This document shows positions 1 to 7,750 of a stretch of DNA of 19,228 nucleotides, piece by piece. How positions within the stretch are numbered: the stretch's first letter is position 1; the number at the start of each line of letters is the position of its first letter. The notes below the pieces were generated by a model. That model searched no databases. It was given only the letters and a program-made list of their open reading frames with translations, and was not told the origin of the DNA. Position numbers and translations under genes: made by a program. Origin of the DNA: Bacteroidota bacterium (lineage in GTDB: Bacteria; Bacteroidota; Bacteroidia; Flavobacteriales; Crocinitomicaceae); assembly GCA_029558435.1 (NCBI GenBank), contig JAKQEZ010000535.1, forward strand, positions 1 through 19,228, written 5' to 3'.

Positions 1-1
1 C

Positions 2-181
2 CAGTTTATTGCCGCGCTTCCCGAAGTTGATCGTATTATTATTTCGCTGGAGCTTGAGGGTATTAAGCAGGCCGAAATAGCGCAGATCGTGGGGCTTTCG
101 GAAAGCAACATTCGTGTAAAAATTCATCGCATAAAAGACCGGCTGACTAAACGATTTAAAGAATATGGAGAACAGCATTGA
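2..181 (+). CDS. ECF RNA polymerase sigma factor, C-terminal fragment
   Basis: This is the last 59 codons of a gene that enters from the left edge, open from base 2 to a TGA at 179-181. The visible part is sigma-70 region 4: ALPEVDRIIISLELEG followed by the helix-turn-helix QAEIAQIVGLSESNIRVKIH and a basic tail ending KRFKEYGEQH. Region 4 of ECF sigma factors binds the -35 promoter element. The stop overlaps the start of the next gene by 17 bp, so the two are translationally coupled. Regions 2 and the N-terminus are outside the window, so the subfamily cannot be decided. The base composition here is richer in GC than in the accessory genes further right, which fits a core-genome location. Confidence 0.88.
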   Translation, partial: QFIAALPEVDRIIISLELEGIKQAEIAQIVGLSESNIRVKIHRIKDRLTKRFKEYGEQH

Positions 182-755
182 TTTAAAGGCATTGTGGAAC
201 AAGCAACCCGTACCCCAACCCGACAAAGAAGCGTTGTTGAAAAGGCTGCACAAGTTGAAAGCTCAAAAACGAAGGAATTTTATTATTGCCAATGTTAGCC
301 TTATTGCCACATCAGCGTTTATTGGCTGGATTTGGTATTTTTTTCAGCCCCAATACATTACCACCAAAGTGGGCATTGTATTGGCGATATTGGCCATGCT
401 GATTTACCTGGTTGTGTACAACAAGCTAATTCCATTGTACAAAGCACTTGATGCAGGCCAGCTAAACCGCGCCTTTTTAGACAACCTGTTGCAGATCAGG
501 CAACGCGAACAATTCATGCAAACCACCATAACCAATTTGTATTTTGCCCTGCTGTCACTGGGGTTGGGACTTTACATGTATGAGTACACCTCACACCTGG
601 AGCTTGCATGGTCAGTTGTGGTATACGCCGTTACTGCAGCATGGATAGCCTTTAACTGGTTTTACTTCCGTCCAAGATATATCAATAAGAACCGGCAAAA
701 ACTTGACGGAATCATCCTTCGGCTTCAGGAAATCAAAAACCAGTTGAAAAAATAA
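165..755 (+). CDS. Four-helix membrane protein coupled to the ECF sigma gene
   Basis: A 196-residue protein starting with ATG at 165, inside the end of the sigma factor gene. A short charged cytoplasmic N-terminus (about residues 1-37, many K/R) is followed by four predicted membrane helices: near 38-60, 71-98, 119-142 and 148-170, then a basic C-terminal tail. There is no zinc-binding HxxxCxxC anti-sigma motif. Bacteroidota ECF sigma genes are commonly followed by a small membrane protein of this kind, so a role in restraining or sensing for the sigma factor is a reasonable inference, but the sequence does not prove it. No family name is assigned. Confidence 0.8.
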   Translation: MENSIDLKALWNKQPVPQPDKEALLKRLHKLKAQKRRNFIIANVSLIATSAFIGWIWYFFQPQYITTKVGIVLAILAMLIYLVVYNKLIPLYKALDAGQLNRAFLDNLLQIRQREQFMQTTITNLYFALLSLGLGLYMYEYTSHLELAWSVVVYAVTAAWIAFNWFYFRPRYINKNRQKLDGIILRLQEIKNQLKK

Positions 756-1101
756 GCTTGGGAAGTTACCTGGAGGGCAACAATCTTCCTGGGTATAATG
801 GAGCGTATCGCAAAGCTGCCACATAAAATTAAAATTGTATAATATAGACCTGTACTAAAAATGGGAAGCTTACACACCTACGAAGAACTGAACTTTAAAT
901 TTACTACTTACCTGTTCTATGGAGCACAAAACCCCTGCTTGTGTATAGGTGATGTTTTGCCTTCGTTGATATTTTTTGTCCGTTTGTTTGTCGGTCGTTT
1001 TGGTCGTGCCTGTACTGCCAATGCTCCGAATAGTAGGCTGATGGTGATGGGTATTTTCATTTTTGTTAAATGTTGTTGTTTGCTGATTTGATGACTGATC
1101 G
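756..1101. other. Gap between convergent genes
   Basis: About 346 bases separate the sigma/membrane-protein pair (+) from the Sel1/WG gene (-), so transcription converges here. The only coding signal I find is a 47-codon - strand ORF with a signal peptide (917-1060, listed separately). The + strand ORF in this stretch reads like a shadow with no domain or promoter. No clear T-rich intrinsic terminator was identified, although GGAAG and CTTCC near 760-791 could form a weak stem. Confidence 0.5.
917..1060 (-). pseudogene. Orphan signal-peptide ORF, remnant or small secreted peptide
   Basis: A 47-codon ORF on the - strand begins MKIPITISLLFGALAVQA, a good Sec signal peptide. It then continues into a basic stretch (RPKRPTNKRTKN) and stops at 917-919. 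The signal peptide closely resembles that of the short WG-repeat gene starting at 4304 (LFGALAVQA versus LFGAIAVQA), and the two are also alike at DNA level. This suggests duplication within the cluster. After the signal peptide, other frames give equally plausible protein, so the mature part may be frameshifted. It lies 42 bp downstream of the Sel1/WG gene on the same strand. It is either a decayed paralogue or a very small secreted peptide; I favour decay. Confidence 0.4.
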
Positions 1102-3690
1102 CTATTTTATTTCCTTGCCTGTCTTGTCGATATAAATTGTGCGCCCGTCTTTTATAACCTTTGCCACGCCATTGTTGAAACCAGGAGGGAGGTCCCCGAA
1201 CATGTACGACTGTACAGAATATTCAAGAGGAATAACCACAATACCACGTTTATCAATAAACCCCCATTTTCCAGACAGACTAACCGCGGCAAGCCCTTCA
1301 GAAAAATTTCCAACCTGATTGTATCTTAACGGAACGATTTCTTTGCCTGTTTTGTCTATAAAGCCCCATTTTCCTATAAACTGCGTTCCTATATTTTCCC
1401 CATTGCCTACAGCTGCCATACCTTCCGAAAAATCCGATGCCCTGTCGTATTGGGATGCAACAATTTCTTTTCCGGTTTTATCTATATAACCTTTTTTGTG
1501 GTTTCTTTGCTGATGGTAAGGATATTGAAACGATGCCAAGCCATCTGAAAAATCACCCACATCTTCAAAAGCAGGAGGAATAACCTCTTCGCCTTTGGCG
1601 TTGATAAATCCCCATTGCCGGTTACTGTTTTGCACTTTCGCCAAACCATTTTGAAAACTATAAGCTATATTGTATTTTGCATGAATAACTTCTTTGCCTG
1701 TTTTATCTATATAAAACTGTTTCTTATCTCTTTCAACAGATGCCAGCCCTTCAAAGAAACCTTTTACATTATCATAATGTAATGGAGTAATTTCTTTTCC
1801 GGTTTTATCAATAAATCCCCAGCCTCCTTCTGTGATTTCAAAACCATATAAGAAACGTGTTTGACCTCCAATATTAACGTCTGCCATACCCTCTCTATAA
1901 TATCCTATTTTATTGTATTTAGGAGGTACTACCATTTTCCCGGTTTTATCAATAACCCCCCATTTTTCGCCTATGCGTACTGCCGCCATCCCATCAGAAA
2001 AACCTTGTACCTGGTCGTATTTTGGAGGTATAACTTCTTTACCCTCTTGGTTTACATAGCCCCATTTTCCTGAAAACAGTACCATTGCCATGCCTTCTGA
2101 AAAATAAATATCCTCGAAGTTATGATATTTTGGAGCTACTACTATTTTTCCGGTTTCGTCTTTAAAGCCGTATTTATTCGTATCGTCTTTAAAAGGTAAA
2201 AGCTGTTTTGGCACTTTGCTGTTGGCAAATGTGACTTTGGCTTCGGCTACATGTTTTTTGTTCTCTTGTACAATTTTTAAAGATACAGCAGCTGTTTTGC
2301 TTCCTGCAGTGGTAGCTTTCTGAAACCATTTTTCGGCTTCGGTATAGTTTTGCGCTGTGCCAAGCCCGTGTTCGTATGCCAAAGCTAATAATTCCATTAC
2401 CAAGACATTTGTATTACCTTTGTCTGTTGCTTTTTTTAGCCATTTAAAGGCTTCTGAAGCATCTTTATCTACGCCTTCTCCAAAAGAGTACATGCTTCCA
2501 ACCATTCCCATAGCTGCCGAAAAATCTTTATCTGCCGCTTTTTTGAACCAGCCGAATGCTTCTTCAAGGTCTGTTTTTACACCTTCGCCTTTTAGATACA
2601 TTAATCCAAGATTGTACATTGCCTGGGGAATCCCTTTACCTGCCGCTGTTTTGTATAATTTGAGGGCTTCGTCATAGTTTTTAGCCTTGTATGCTTCTAA
2701 ACCTTTGTTGTATTCGGTTGCTCCGTTGTTTGCAAGCTGTGTTGTAGTATTCGATGCAACCACGGGTTTGCTCTTTGCTGACCAAGGCTGCCCCCGTGCA
2801 GGAGCTGATGCCGGATAGCCGCTTTTATTGATAATTTGGTTGGCTAAATCCTTGATTGCGTCTTTTTGTGGTTGTGAGAAGATGTCTAAAAGTTCTTTGG
2901 AATATATGGATCGGTCTATCGTCATAAGAGCACTAAATGAGCCGTAGAAGTCAATTTCGGCCATTTGCAACAATTTTTCTTTCACTTTTTGGATGACCGT
3001 TGCTTGTGATGTGCCGTCTTCTTTGAGCCGTTTCGCATACTCTGCAATAGCTTGCCCTCTGTATTCGGAAGGATTGGGCTCGTTACCGGCTTTTGCCAAT
3101 TTCTGCGTATATTCATCTTCGGCAGATAGCTTTTGAGGTGCATCCACACCTTTGCGCTGTATATTTTGGGTTACGTCATTTCCTTTATCATGTGCTTTTA
3201 GATTCCATTCGGCAGCTTTTTTGCGGTCGGCAGTAACACCGTGCCCGCCTTTTTCGTAAATATTTCCAACAACACCCATTGCGTACACATCCCCTTCCTG
3301 CGCCTTTGGCAGGTAGTATGAAAGTGCTTCGGCGTAGTTTTTTTCTATATTAGTGCCGAGGTAATACATAGAAGCAAGTTCTTTTGCGGCTTCGCTGTCG
3401 CCGGATTGTGCCAATTCCGTAAATCTCTGTCGTCCTTTTTCGAACCATTTTTTGGCTTCTTCTTCGTTTTTGGTTACGCCTAAACCTCGTTTATACAAAT
3501 CTCCCAAACCCATCATGGCTTTTGCATTGCCCTTGCCGGCTGCCTGCAGGTACAATGTGTGGGCAGCAGTGTAGTTTCCCTTGAAATAAGCCATAAAGCC
3601 ATCATATTCCTCTTTGTGACCATTGTCTTGCGCTTGTAACGTCATTGCTCCGATAAGGAGGTAAATGATGATAAATATTTGTTTTTTCAT
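1102..3690 (-). CDS. Secreted Sel1-repeat / WG-repeat protein
   Basis: An 862-residue protein counted from the ATG at 3690; an upstream in-frame GTG at 3696 would add only two residues and leaves the signal peptide unchanged. Residues 1-20 (MKKQIFIIIYLLIGAMTLQA) are a Sec signal peptide. Two blocks of Sel1-type TPR repeats follow (roughly 30-190 and 330-480; units such as AMYNLGLMYLKGEGV). The C-terminal half, about 510 to the end, holds around eight WG repeats, recognisable as GKWGFIDKTGKEIVP and F-S-E-G-L-A. Sel1 repeats form alpha-solenoids for protein binding, and WG repeats form beta-structured binding modules. The protein is probably an extracytoplasmic scaffold; the partner is unknown. 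It lies 12 nt after the end of a broken small secreted gene, in a same-strand cluster with a broken WG paralogue. Confidence 0.9.
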   Translation of the reverse strand: MKKQIFIIIYLLIGAMTLQAQDNGHKEEYDGFMAYFKGNYTAAHTLYLQAAGKGNAKAMMGLGDLYKRGLGVTKNEEEAKKWFEKGRQRFTELAQSGDSEAAKELASMYYLGTNIEKNYAEALSYYLPKAQEGDVYAMGVVGNIYEKGGHGVTADRKKAAEWNLKAHDKGNDVTQNIQRKGVDAPQKLSAEDEYTQKLAKAGNEPNPSEYRGQAIAEYAKRLKEDGTSQATVIQKVKEKLLQMAEIDFYGSFSALMTIDRSIYSKELLDIFSQPQKDAIKDLANQIINKSGYPASAPARGQPWSAKSKPVVASNTTTQLANNGATEYNKGLEAYKAKNYDEALKLYKTAAGKGIPQAMYNLGLMYLKGEGVKTDLEEAFGWFKKAADKDFSAAMGMVGSMYSFGEGVDKDASEAFKWLKKATDKGNTNVLVMELLALAYEHGLGTAQNYTEAEKWFQKATTAGSKTAAVSLKIVQENKKHVAEAKVTFANSKVPKQLLPFKDDTNKYGFKDETGKIVVAPKYHNFEDIYFSEGMAMVLFSGKWGYVNQEGKEVIPPKYDQVQGFSDGMAAVRIGEKWGVIDKTGKMVVPPKYNKIGYYREGMADVNIGGQTRFLYGFEITEGGWGFIDKTGKEITPLHYDNVKGFFEGLASVERDKKQFYIDKTGKEVIHAKYNIAYSFQNGLAKVQNSNRQWGFINAKGEEVIPPAFEDVGDFSDGLASFQYPYHQQRNHKKGYIDKTGKEIVASQYDRASDFSEGMAAVGNGENIGTQFIGKWGFIDKTGKEIVPLRYNQVGNFSEGLAAVSLSGKWGFIDKRGIVVIPLEYSVQSYMFGDLPPGFNNGVAKVIKDGRTIYIDKTGKEIK

Positions 3691-3702
3691 ATACACTAAC
3701 GT

Positions 3703-3896
3703 TTAGGGATTATGTATTTTGCAGTTTTCATTATAATAATGCACCATTTCTATCCATACTTTTTGGTGTTTGGGCAGAGTGATGAGTCTGTCTTCCTCGT
3801 ATCTGTAATCCGCAGCATACTTGCGACCAAATCCTGTTGGGCATAGGCTGAAACTGAAAATACCAACCAAAAGAAAATTGACTTTGTGTTTCTCAT
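3703..3896 (-). pseudogene. Frameshifted small secreted protein
   Basis: From an ATG at 3896 the - strand encodes MRNTKSIFFWLVFSVSAYAQ, a convincing signal peptide. In that frame the ORF ends after only 48 codons at 3750-3752. Switching frame near 3828-3835 (in the run ggatttggtcgc) gives a coherent tail, GRKYAADYRYEEDRLITL and then KHQKVWIEMVHYYNEN, which ends at a TAA at 3703-3705. That stop is 12 nt before the ATG of the Sel1/WG gene, the spacing expected of an operon. I therefore read one gene of about 64 codons with a one-base frameshift. I do not recognise the family. It could be a true pseudogene or a base-call error. Confidence 0.45.
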
Positions 3897-3953
3897 CGTT
3901 ATCTGCTTTTTTGCTGTTATTGATAAGAAATGCTAATTGCTATAGTCTGATTT

Positions 3954-4304
3954 TTATTTCACTTCTTTACCTGTTTTGTCGACGAAAAAGGTTCGACCGT
4001 CTTTTTGTACTTCGGCTTTACCGTTTTCAAATATGGGAACCATCACTCCCTCAAATTGAAAAGGAATAACCATTTAACCTGTTTTATCAATAAACCCACC
4101 TTTTTGATAAGGTTCGCTTACAAAAGCTAATCCGTCAGAAAAGTCCCTTGCACCATCATATTTTGCAGGTACAATCTCTTTTCCATTTTGGTCATTGAAA
4201 CCCCATAAGCCATTATCGGCTTTAAATGGCTTCAATTCCTGTGCCTGTACTGCTATCGCTCCGAATAGTATGAGGCAGAATATAAAAAATGTTTTTGTTT
4301 TCAT
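3954..4304 (-). pseudogene. Short WG-repeat secreted protein broken by a nonsense codon
   Basis: The frame starts with ATG at 4304 and a signal peptide (MKTKTFFIFCLILFGAIAVQA). WG repeats follow: NGLWGFNDQNGKEIVPAKYD, then DFSDGLAF and KGGFIDKTG. A TAA at 4074-4076 stops it after 76 residues, exactly where the repeat consensus needs the K of DKTGK. Beyond the stop the same frame continues with MVIPFQFEGV, then FENGKAEVQKDGRTFFVDKT and a TAA at 3954-3956. This end closely matches the C-terminus of the large Sel1/WG protein (GVAKVIKDGRTIYIDKT). AAA to TAA is the simplest explanation. An ATG directly after the stop could permit reinitiation, but the downstream piece would lack a signal peptide. 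Confidence 0.8.
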
Positions 4305-4336
4305 ATCTGTCCTGTTTTTACGTGTATAATTTTTTT

Positions 4337-4402
4337 GTCGAACAAATTAGATTTTTTCGGGGAAGTGGTCAATACGTCAAATGCCGTATTTTGCCGTTAC
4401 GG
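4337..4402. repeat. Degenerate cassette-boundary repeat
   Basis: A 66-base stretch with fragments of both arms of the intergenic repeat family. The left part has TTTTTTCGGGGAAGTGG, compare TTCGGGGCTTTGCGAAGTGG in the full copies. The right part has GCCGTATTTTGCC followed by GTTACGG, compare CGCCATTTTGCC...GTTGGGC. The middle is much shorter than in full copies and the left end is not a clear AAC core. It directly abuts the full copy at 4417, with only about 14 bases between the two cores. Confidence 0.35.
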
Positions 4403-4416
4403 TTTTCCAAACTTGC

Positions 4417-4549
4417 CTGTAACGTTCTTCGGCTTGGCGATGGCGGGCTTTTGAAAAACATCAGCCCAACCTTTGCACTAAAGCCAAATAGTAGCACAAA
4501 TGTTGAATTTACAACTGTCTGATCCACTATTGTCAACCCGATGTTATAC
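4417..4549. repeat. attC-like imperfect inverted repeat (left-most full copy)
   Basis: It begins CTGTAAC and continues GTTCTTCGGCTTGGCGATGG; it ends CACTATTGTCAACCCGATG then GTTATAC. The two arms pair imperfectly: AACGTTC-TTCGGCTTGGCGATGGCGG against AACATCGGGTTGACAATAGTGG from the other strand. Length is 133 bp, like the other copies. The interior has the family motifs TTTGCACTAAAG and AGCACAAATGTTGAA. The right core lies 6 bp from the stop codon of the methyltransferase gene. This is the left-most full member of the series seen up to 19228. Confidence 0.6.
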
Positions 4550-4555
4550 CACGTT

Positions 4556-5191
4556 TTATTTTCTGCATTCAATTGCTACTGCGTTTTCAAATCTTCCAAT
4601 ATCTTCCACATATTTAAACATTTCATCTTCACTGTCATTGAATTTGCAAGGCCTGATTTCTATGAACCCAATTTTTTTAAGTTCTTCCGAGAGAGACTTA
4701 TTGTCCCACATCCACAGGTGATGAGAGTTTCCAAAAAATGAATTTAGAAAATCTTTTAAACCCCTTGGTCTTTTTTTTATCCCGAGTAGTGTATTATTCA
4801 TAAAATCTATGCTTGCTAAATTAACACCATTGTCAAGGTCTTTTAAGTATAAACGTGCTGCAAATTCTAAATCTGGCACAACACATCTAAAAATTCCGTC
4901 TTTTTTCAAAACTTTATAAGAATTTATTAATGCTTTTCTGAAATCCTGAAGTGAAAGATGCTCCAAGGTATGAGAACAATATAGCCCGTCACAGGAATTA
5001 TCATCTATTGGCAAACCCTTAATAATATCCCCATATATAACATTTGAAGGAAAAGCAGTATTTAGCTTCCTTTTCAAAATAGTTCCCAAAATAGGAGTTT
5101 TTTGAATTCTTAATGTAGGTGAAACATCAAAATTCGTCCATTCTTTAGGGGCTGATAGTCCACAGCCGTACTGAACATAAATTTTTGTCAT
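4556..5191 (-). CDS. Class I SAM-dependent methyltransferase
   Basis: A 211-residue protein. The N-terminal motif VQYGCGLSAPKEWTNFDVSP is the shortened SAM-binding motif I of the Methyltransf_11-like group that often reads L-N-L-G-C-G...W-x-N-x-D. GDIIKGLPIDDNSCDGLYCS followed by HTLEHL (about 75-95) covers the second acidic loop and motif II, and LKKDGIFRCVVPDLE (about 113-127) matches motif III. These show the Rossmann methyltransferase fold. Homologues with an HxLEHL motif often act in polysaccharide or natural-product pathways, but the substrate here cannot be inferred. ATG at 5191 is the first start. The gene stands alone between two repeats, with its stop 6 bp from one core and its start about 30 bp from the degenerate repeat upstream, so it would be a single-gene cassette. 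Confidence 0.82.
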   Translation of the reverse strand: MTKIYVQYGCGLSAPKEWTNFDVSPTLRIQKTPILGTILKRKLNTAFPSNVIYGDIIKGLPIDDNSCDGLYCSHTLEHLSLQDFRKALINSYKVLKKDGIFRCVVPDLEFAARLYLKDLDNGVNLASIDFMNNTLLGIKKRPRGLKDFLNSFFGNSHHLWMWDNKSLSEELKKIGFIEIRPCKFNDSEDEMFKYVEDIGRFENAVAIECRK

Positions 5192-5221
5192 ATATTTTAT
5201 CTTTGTCCTTTTTATAATGAG

Positions 5222-5340
5222 ATATAAGGTTCAAGGTAATGGGTATTTGCATGGGTTAGCACTTAACTTTGCAAGTACGCACCAAACTGAAATTCCGCGA
5301 GGATTTTCAGAAGTAGGCGAGAGCCAGCAATTACTTATAG
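5222..5340. repeat. Degenerate cassette-boundary repeat
   Basis: Between two - strand genes lies a stretch with weak family similarity. It starts ATATAAGGTTCAAGGTAATG (AAG where other copies have AAC), contains TTAGCACTTAACTTTGCAAG resembling the repeat interior, and ends CCAGCAATTACTTATAG. The first core is partly complementary to the other end of the methyltransferase block (TTATA shared). The right core lacks GTT and runs into the last codons of the lipoprotein gene. It is a weak and perhaps decayed copy. Confidence 0.3.
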
Positions 5341-6917
5341 CTAATTTTGGCAGGCGTAATTATTTGTTTGTCAATGCGTTTTCCGTTCTTGTCAAATGTG
5401 TATAAATATATTTCTTGTTTTTCATCTATTGGTAGTTCAGTTTTTCTTCCTGATTTTATTATTGTTGTAAAATATGGGACTTTTTTAATGTAATCATACT
5501 GGTTTGCAATCTCTTTACCAAAGAACAATGCAATTTGAACATCGTTATCGGTATTGTTTTTGTATTGATATGACGCTGTCATATTTTCCATTTGAATTTC
5601 TGTATTGTTGTTAAGAACCAAATAATCTACGGAGTTTAATCTTTCATTATCAAAATGGTTACTGTTAACAATTCCATATTTTGATTTAATTTGTTTTCTA
5701 TATGAATTTAAGTGGGTTTGGCTAATGGTAAGCGGGTCAATGTCGTATTTGCTCTTAAAAACGGTAGCCATCCATTCTTTTCCACTGTTTGTTGGTTTTT
5801 CAAGTATATGGTCAATTCCGGCTAAAACTACAACTTTACTTTTTGGGTTGATTAAGAAGGTTTTATTATATAAATTTTCTGCTTGACCAATTTCCCTGTT
5901 TTTGTTGCTGTCTGTGTTTTCATAAGCCACAAATTCAAATCCTAATGCTTTTGCTTTTCTTATAAGGTTCGAGTAATTCTGTTCACTCGTATAAAATCCC
6001 GTTTCAAGAACAGGATAGGAATTCGCCAAATTTAATACACTGTCTTGTTTAGTATTTAATGCTTCCAAAGCCAAATAATTATAGCCAATTTTTTTAAGGT
6101 TTTGCAACAAATCAGAAACTAAAATTCTATGATTAGGATAAAAATGATTTTCATTTATCATTACAATTTTATGCTTTTCAGCTTCTTTAATTATTGTATC
6201 AATGACCTGTGAATTAAAAACTGCATTTTCTCTTATTATTTTGGAAATAGTATCGTTTGGTTCAAATATCGATTCAAGTTTGTTCAAATAGGTTTCATAA
6301 TATTCATTCTTTCCGAGAAAGGAAGAAAACGTAAGTTCCATTTGTAGTTTAGACCATTCCTCTTGTTTGTCATAGGTTGGGAATTCACTTATTTCATTGA
6401 GTGCAGCGTAGAATTTATTGGAAGGTTGATATTTTTTCACAATATCAAAAACTGTACTGATTTGCTTTCTATAAGTAGGGCCTAATTCTAAACTCTTGAA
6501 AATATTGTTTAAATCAATTTCCAAAGATCTTTTTGAATTTTGAGCCAATGAGTTACCTATAAATCTAATCACTTGACTGTTAATAATTGTATCAAATACA
6601 ACAAGTTCCTTGGGATAATCTTGAACACCGTTTTTAGAAACTGTTACAAAATACTCGTATGGAGGATCATTTGTTTTGCCATAAACCAAAACACTATCTA
6701 ATATCTTAAATTTTTCTTTGCGGATAATTTTTTTTAATTCCTTTTTGTTGGTTGTATAGGTTATATCCGCTGGTGTTTTAAAATATAGTTGAAGTGAGTC
6801 ATTTATGATATGAATACCAAAGTTTCTAATGTATCTATTATGCTCAAAATGGTCACTTATTTTTGGGGAACATCCAAGTAAAATTAAAAATATTGATATT
6901 ATGGTTAGTTTCCTCAT
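5331..6917 (-). CDS. Lipoprotein with probable TIKI/EreA-like domain
   Basis: A 528-residue protein from the ATG at 6917. A longer reading from TTG at 6947 would start inside the repeat and spoil the signal peptide. Residues 1-16 (MRKLTIISIFLILLGC) are a lipoprotein signal with the lipobox LLGC and acylated Cys16. Residues 30-240 are charged and unrecognised. From about 245 to 410 the pattern IVMINENHFYPNHR, then YLALEAL (E285), GFEFVAYE and VVVLAGIDHILE (H370) resembles the TIKI/ChaN/erythromycin-esterase-like fold, where Glu and His residues form the active or metal site. The family match is by eye only. The C-terminus (430-528) looks beta-rich. The start lies only 6 bp from the repeat core at 6924-6930, so its translation signals come from the repeat or the very edge of the cassette. 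Confidence 0.75.
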   Translation of the reverse strand: MRKLTIISIFLILLGCSPKISDHFEHNRYIRNFGIHIINDSLQLYFKTPADITYTTNKKELKKIIRKEKFKILDSVLVYGKTNDPPYEYFVTVSKNGVQDYPKELVVFDTIINSQVIRFIGNSLAQNSKRSLEIDLNNIFKSLELGPTYRKQISTVFDIVKKYQPSNKFYAALNEISEFPTYDKQEEWSKLQMELTFSSFLGKNEYYETYLNKLESIFEPNDTISKIIRENAVFNSQVIDTIIKEAEKHKIVMINENHFYPNHRILVSDLLQNLKKIGYNYLALEALNTKQDSVLNLANSYPVLETGFYTSEQNYSNLIRKAKALGFEFVAYENTDSNKNREIGQAENLYNKTFLINPKSKVVVLAGIDHILEKPTNSGKEWMATVFKSKYDIDPLTISQTHLNSYRKQIKSKYGIVNSNHFDNERLNSVDYLVLNNNTEIQMENMTASYQYKNNTDNDVQIALFFGKEIANQYDYIKKVPYFTTIIKSGRKTELPIDEKQEIYLYTFDKNGKRIDKQIITPAKISYK

Positions 6918-6923
6918 TATGAC

Positions 6924-7068
6924 TGCTAACGGTTTTTGGCTTGGCAATGTGGCGGTTTTTTTGCATCCCGATAGTTATCGGGATCAAACCGAAGAACTAT
7001 ATTTCAAATATAGTAAAAACTTTCAAACGAAGTACTTCAGCCGCCATATTGCCAAACCGATGTTAGCG
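6924..7068. repeat. attC-like imperfect inverted repeat with two internal hairpins
   Basis: Left core TGCTAAC followed by GGTTTTTGGCTTGGCAATGT, right arm CCGCCATATTGCCAAACCGA then TGTTAGCG. The interior has two perfect hairpins: ATCCCGATA-GT-TATCGGGAT (6965-6984) and ACTATATTT-C-AAATATAGT just after it. The last 34 bases before the right core (AG-T-ACTTCAGCCGCCATATT and on) are nearly identical to those of the copy at 17808. Confidence 0.75.
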
Positions 7069-7095
7069 GTTCGGCTTTCTTTTATAGTGGCATTA

Positions 7096-7506
7096 TTAGT
7101 CATTTATTTTTTCCAAGGTTAAATACTTCTTTCGTCCGATTGTCAAATAGTAAAACAGCATAAGAAATAATGGTGCAACTAAAAATATTGTGTATTCAAA
7201 GTCGGCAAATTTTGATAAGATAAAATGTAAAACAATAATTCCAAGTCCAATTGGCATTAAAATTTGTCCATTTTTAAAACCACCTACTTTCAAGTCTTTA
7301 GTCTGATTGTCATTAATGTCAAGTAATATGTCGGGACTGCTACACCAATCAATTTTCGCAGTTACAGTATGATGTCCTTCTGTCGTAGGAAATTCTTTGG
7401 TTTCACCATTTGCAATTGTTCCTATTTGTTGTCCGTCAATGAAGATTTTGTAATCTCTCATCCGATTGTTGTATTCATTTGTCCGTTTTATCCTGATTGC
7501 CGCCAT
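7096..7506 (-). CDS. 136-aa membrane protein of unknown function
   Basis: The N-terminal half (about 1-80) is soluble, with RDYKIFIDGQQIGTIANGET and EGHHTVTAKIDWCSSP, a beta-rich pattern seen in many uncharacterised Bacteroidota proteins. Two membrane helices follow at about 82-98 (ILMPIGLGIIVLHFILS) and 105-122 (YTIFLVAPLFLMLFYYL), with a basic tail. It is the only gene in a block of about 520 bp between repeats at 6924 and 7580, the classic size of an integron cassette. I do not assign a function. ATG at 7506 is used; the stop is 27 bp from the repeat core. Confidence 0.75.
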   Translation of the reverse strand: MAAIRIKRTNEYNNRMRDYKIFIDGQQIGTIANGETKEFPTTEGHHTVTAKIDWCSSPDILLDINDNQTKDLKVGGFKNGQILMPIGLGIIVLHFILSKFADFEYTIFLVAPLFLMLFYYLTIGRKKYLTLEKIND

Positions 7507-7579
7507 TTATTCTTATTTATTAATTTATTGTTCAACTTGTTAAGGTCAGTTGTTTAACCTGCGGTCGTTTTAAGCTGAC

Positions 7580-7712
7580 CGCCAACGGTTAGGGGCTTTA
7601 TGTTCGGGCGGGATTTTCAGCAGAAAATTCCGAGCGGGCGACAAAGTTCAAATATATGAAAAAGTGTCGAACGAGAACGTTCGACCCGCCTGACGCAAAA
7701 CCCTTGTTATGT
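7580..7712. repeat. attC-like imperfect inverted repeat
   Basis: Left core CGCCAAC followed by GGTTAGGGGCTTTATGTTCG and GGCGGGA; right arm CCCGCCTGACGCAAAACCCT then TGTTATGT. It is 133 bp. The interior has a perfect 8-bp hairpin, GTCGAACG-AGAA-CGTTCGAC (7666-7685). The left core matches (as reverse complement) the right core of the repeat at 6924, with GTTRGCGGT in common; the right core matches the left core of the repeat at 10960. Confidence 0.75.
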
Positions 7713-7750
7713 GTTCGGGCATTCATTGTCATTCGTTTTTTGTTGTCAAG

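Noticed and set aside
861..1091. 76-aa + strand ORF
   Set aside because: No domain, promoter or plausible composition; it overlaps the better-supported signal-peptide ORF on the other strand.
3694..3842. Possible further repeat with CACTAAC at 3694 and GTTGGGC at 3836
   Set aside because: The right half encodes the signal peptide end and following residues of a small secreted protein on the - strand, and the left half is its stop region. The arms do not pair well, so the likeness is probably chance.
4369..4572. 67-aa - strand ORF across the repeat near 4.4 kb
   Set aside because: It is an accidental reading of the repeat arms and overlaps the end of the methyltransferase gene.
6924..7068. 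Reading the repeats as MITEs or transposon ends
   Set aside because: No target-site duplications are seen, the terminal bases differ from copy to copy, and they match by gene block rather than by repeat, which a MITE would not produce.
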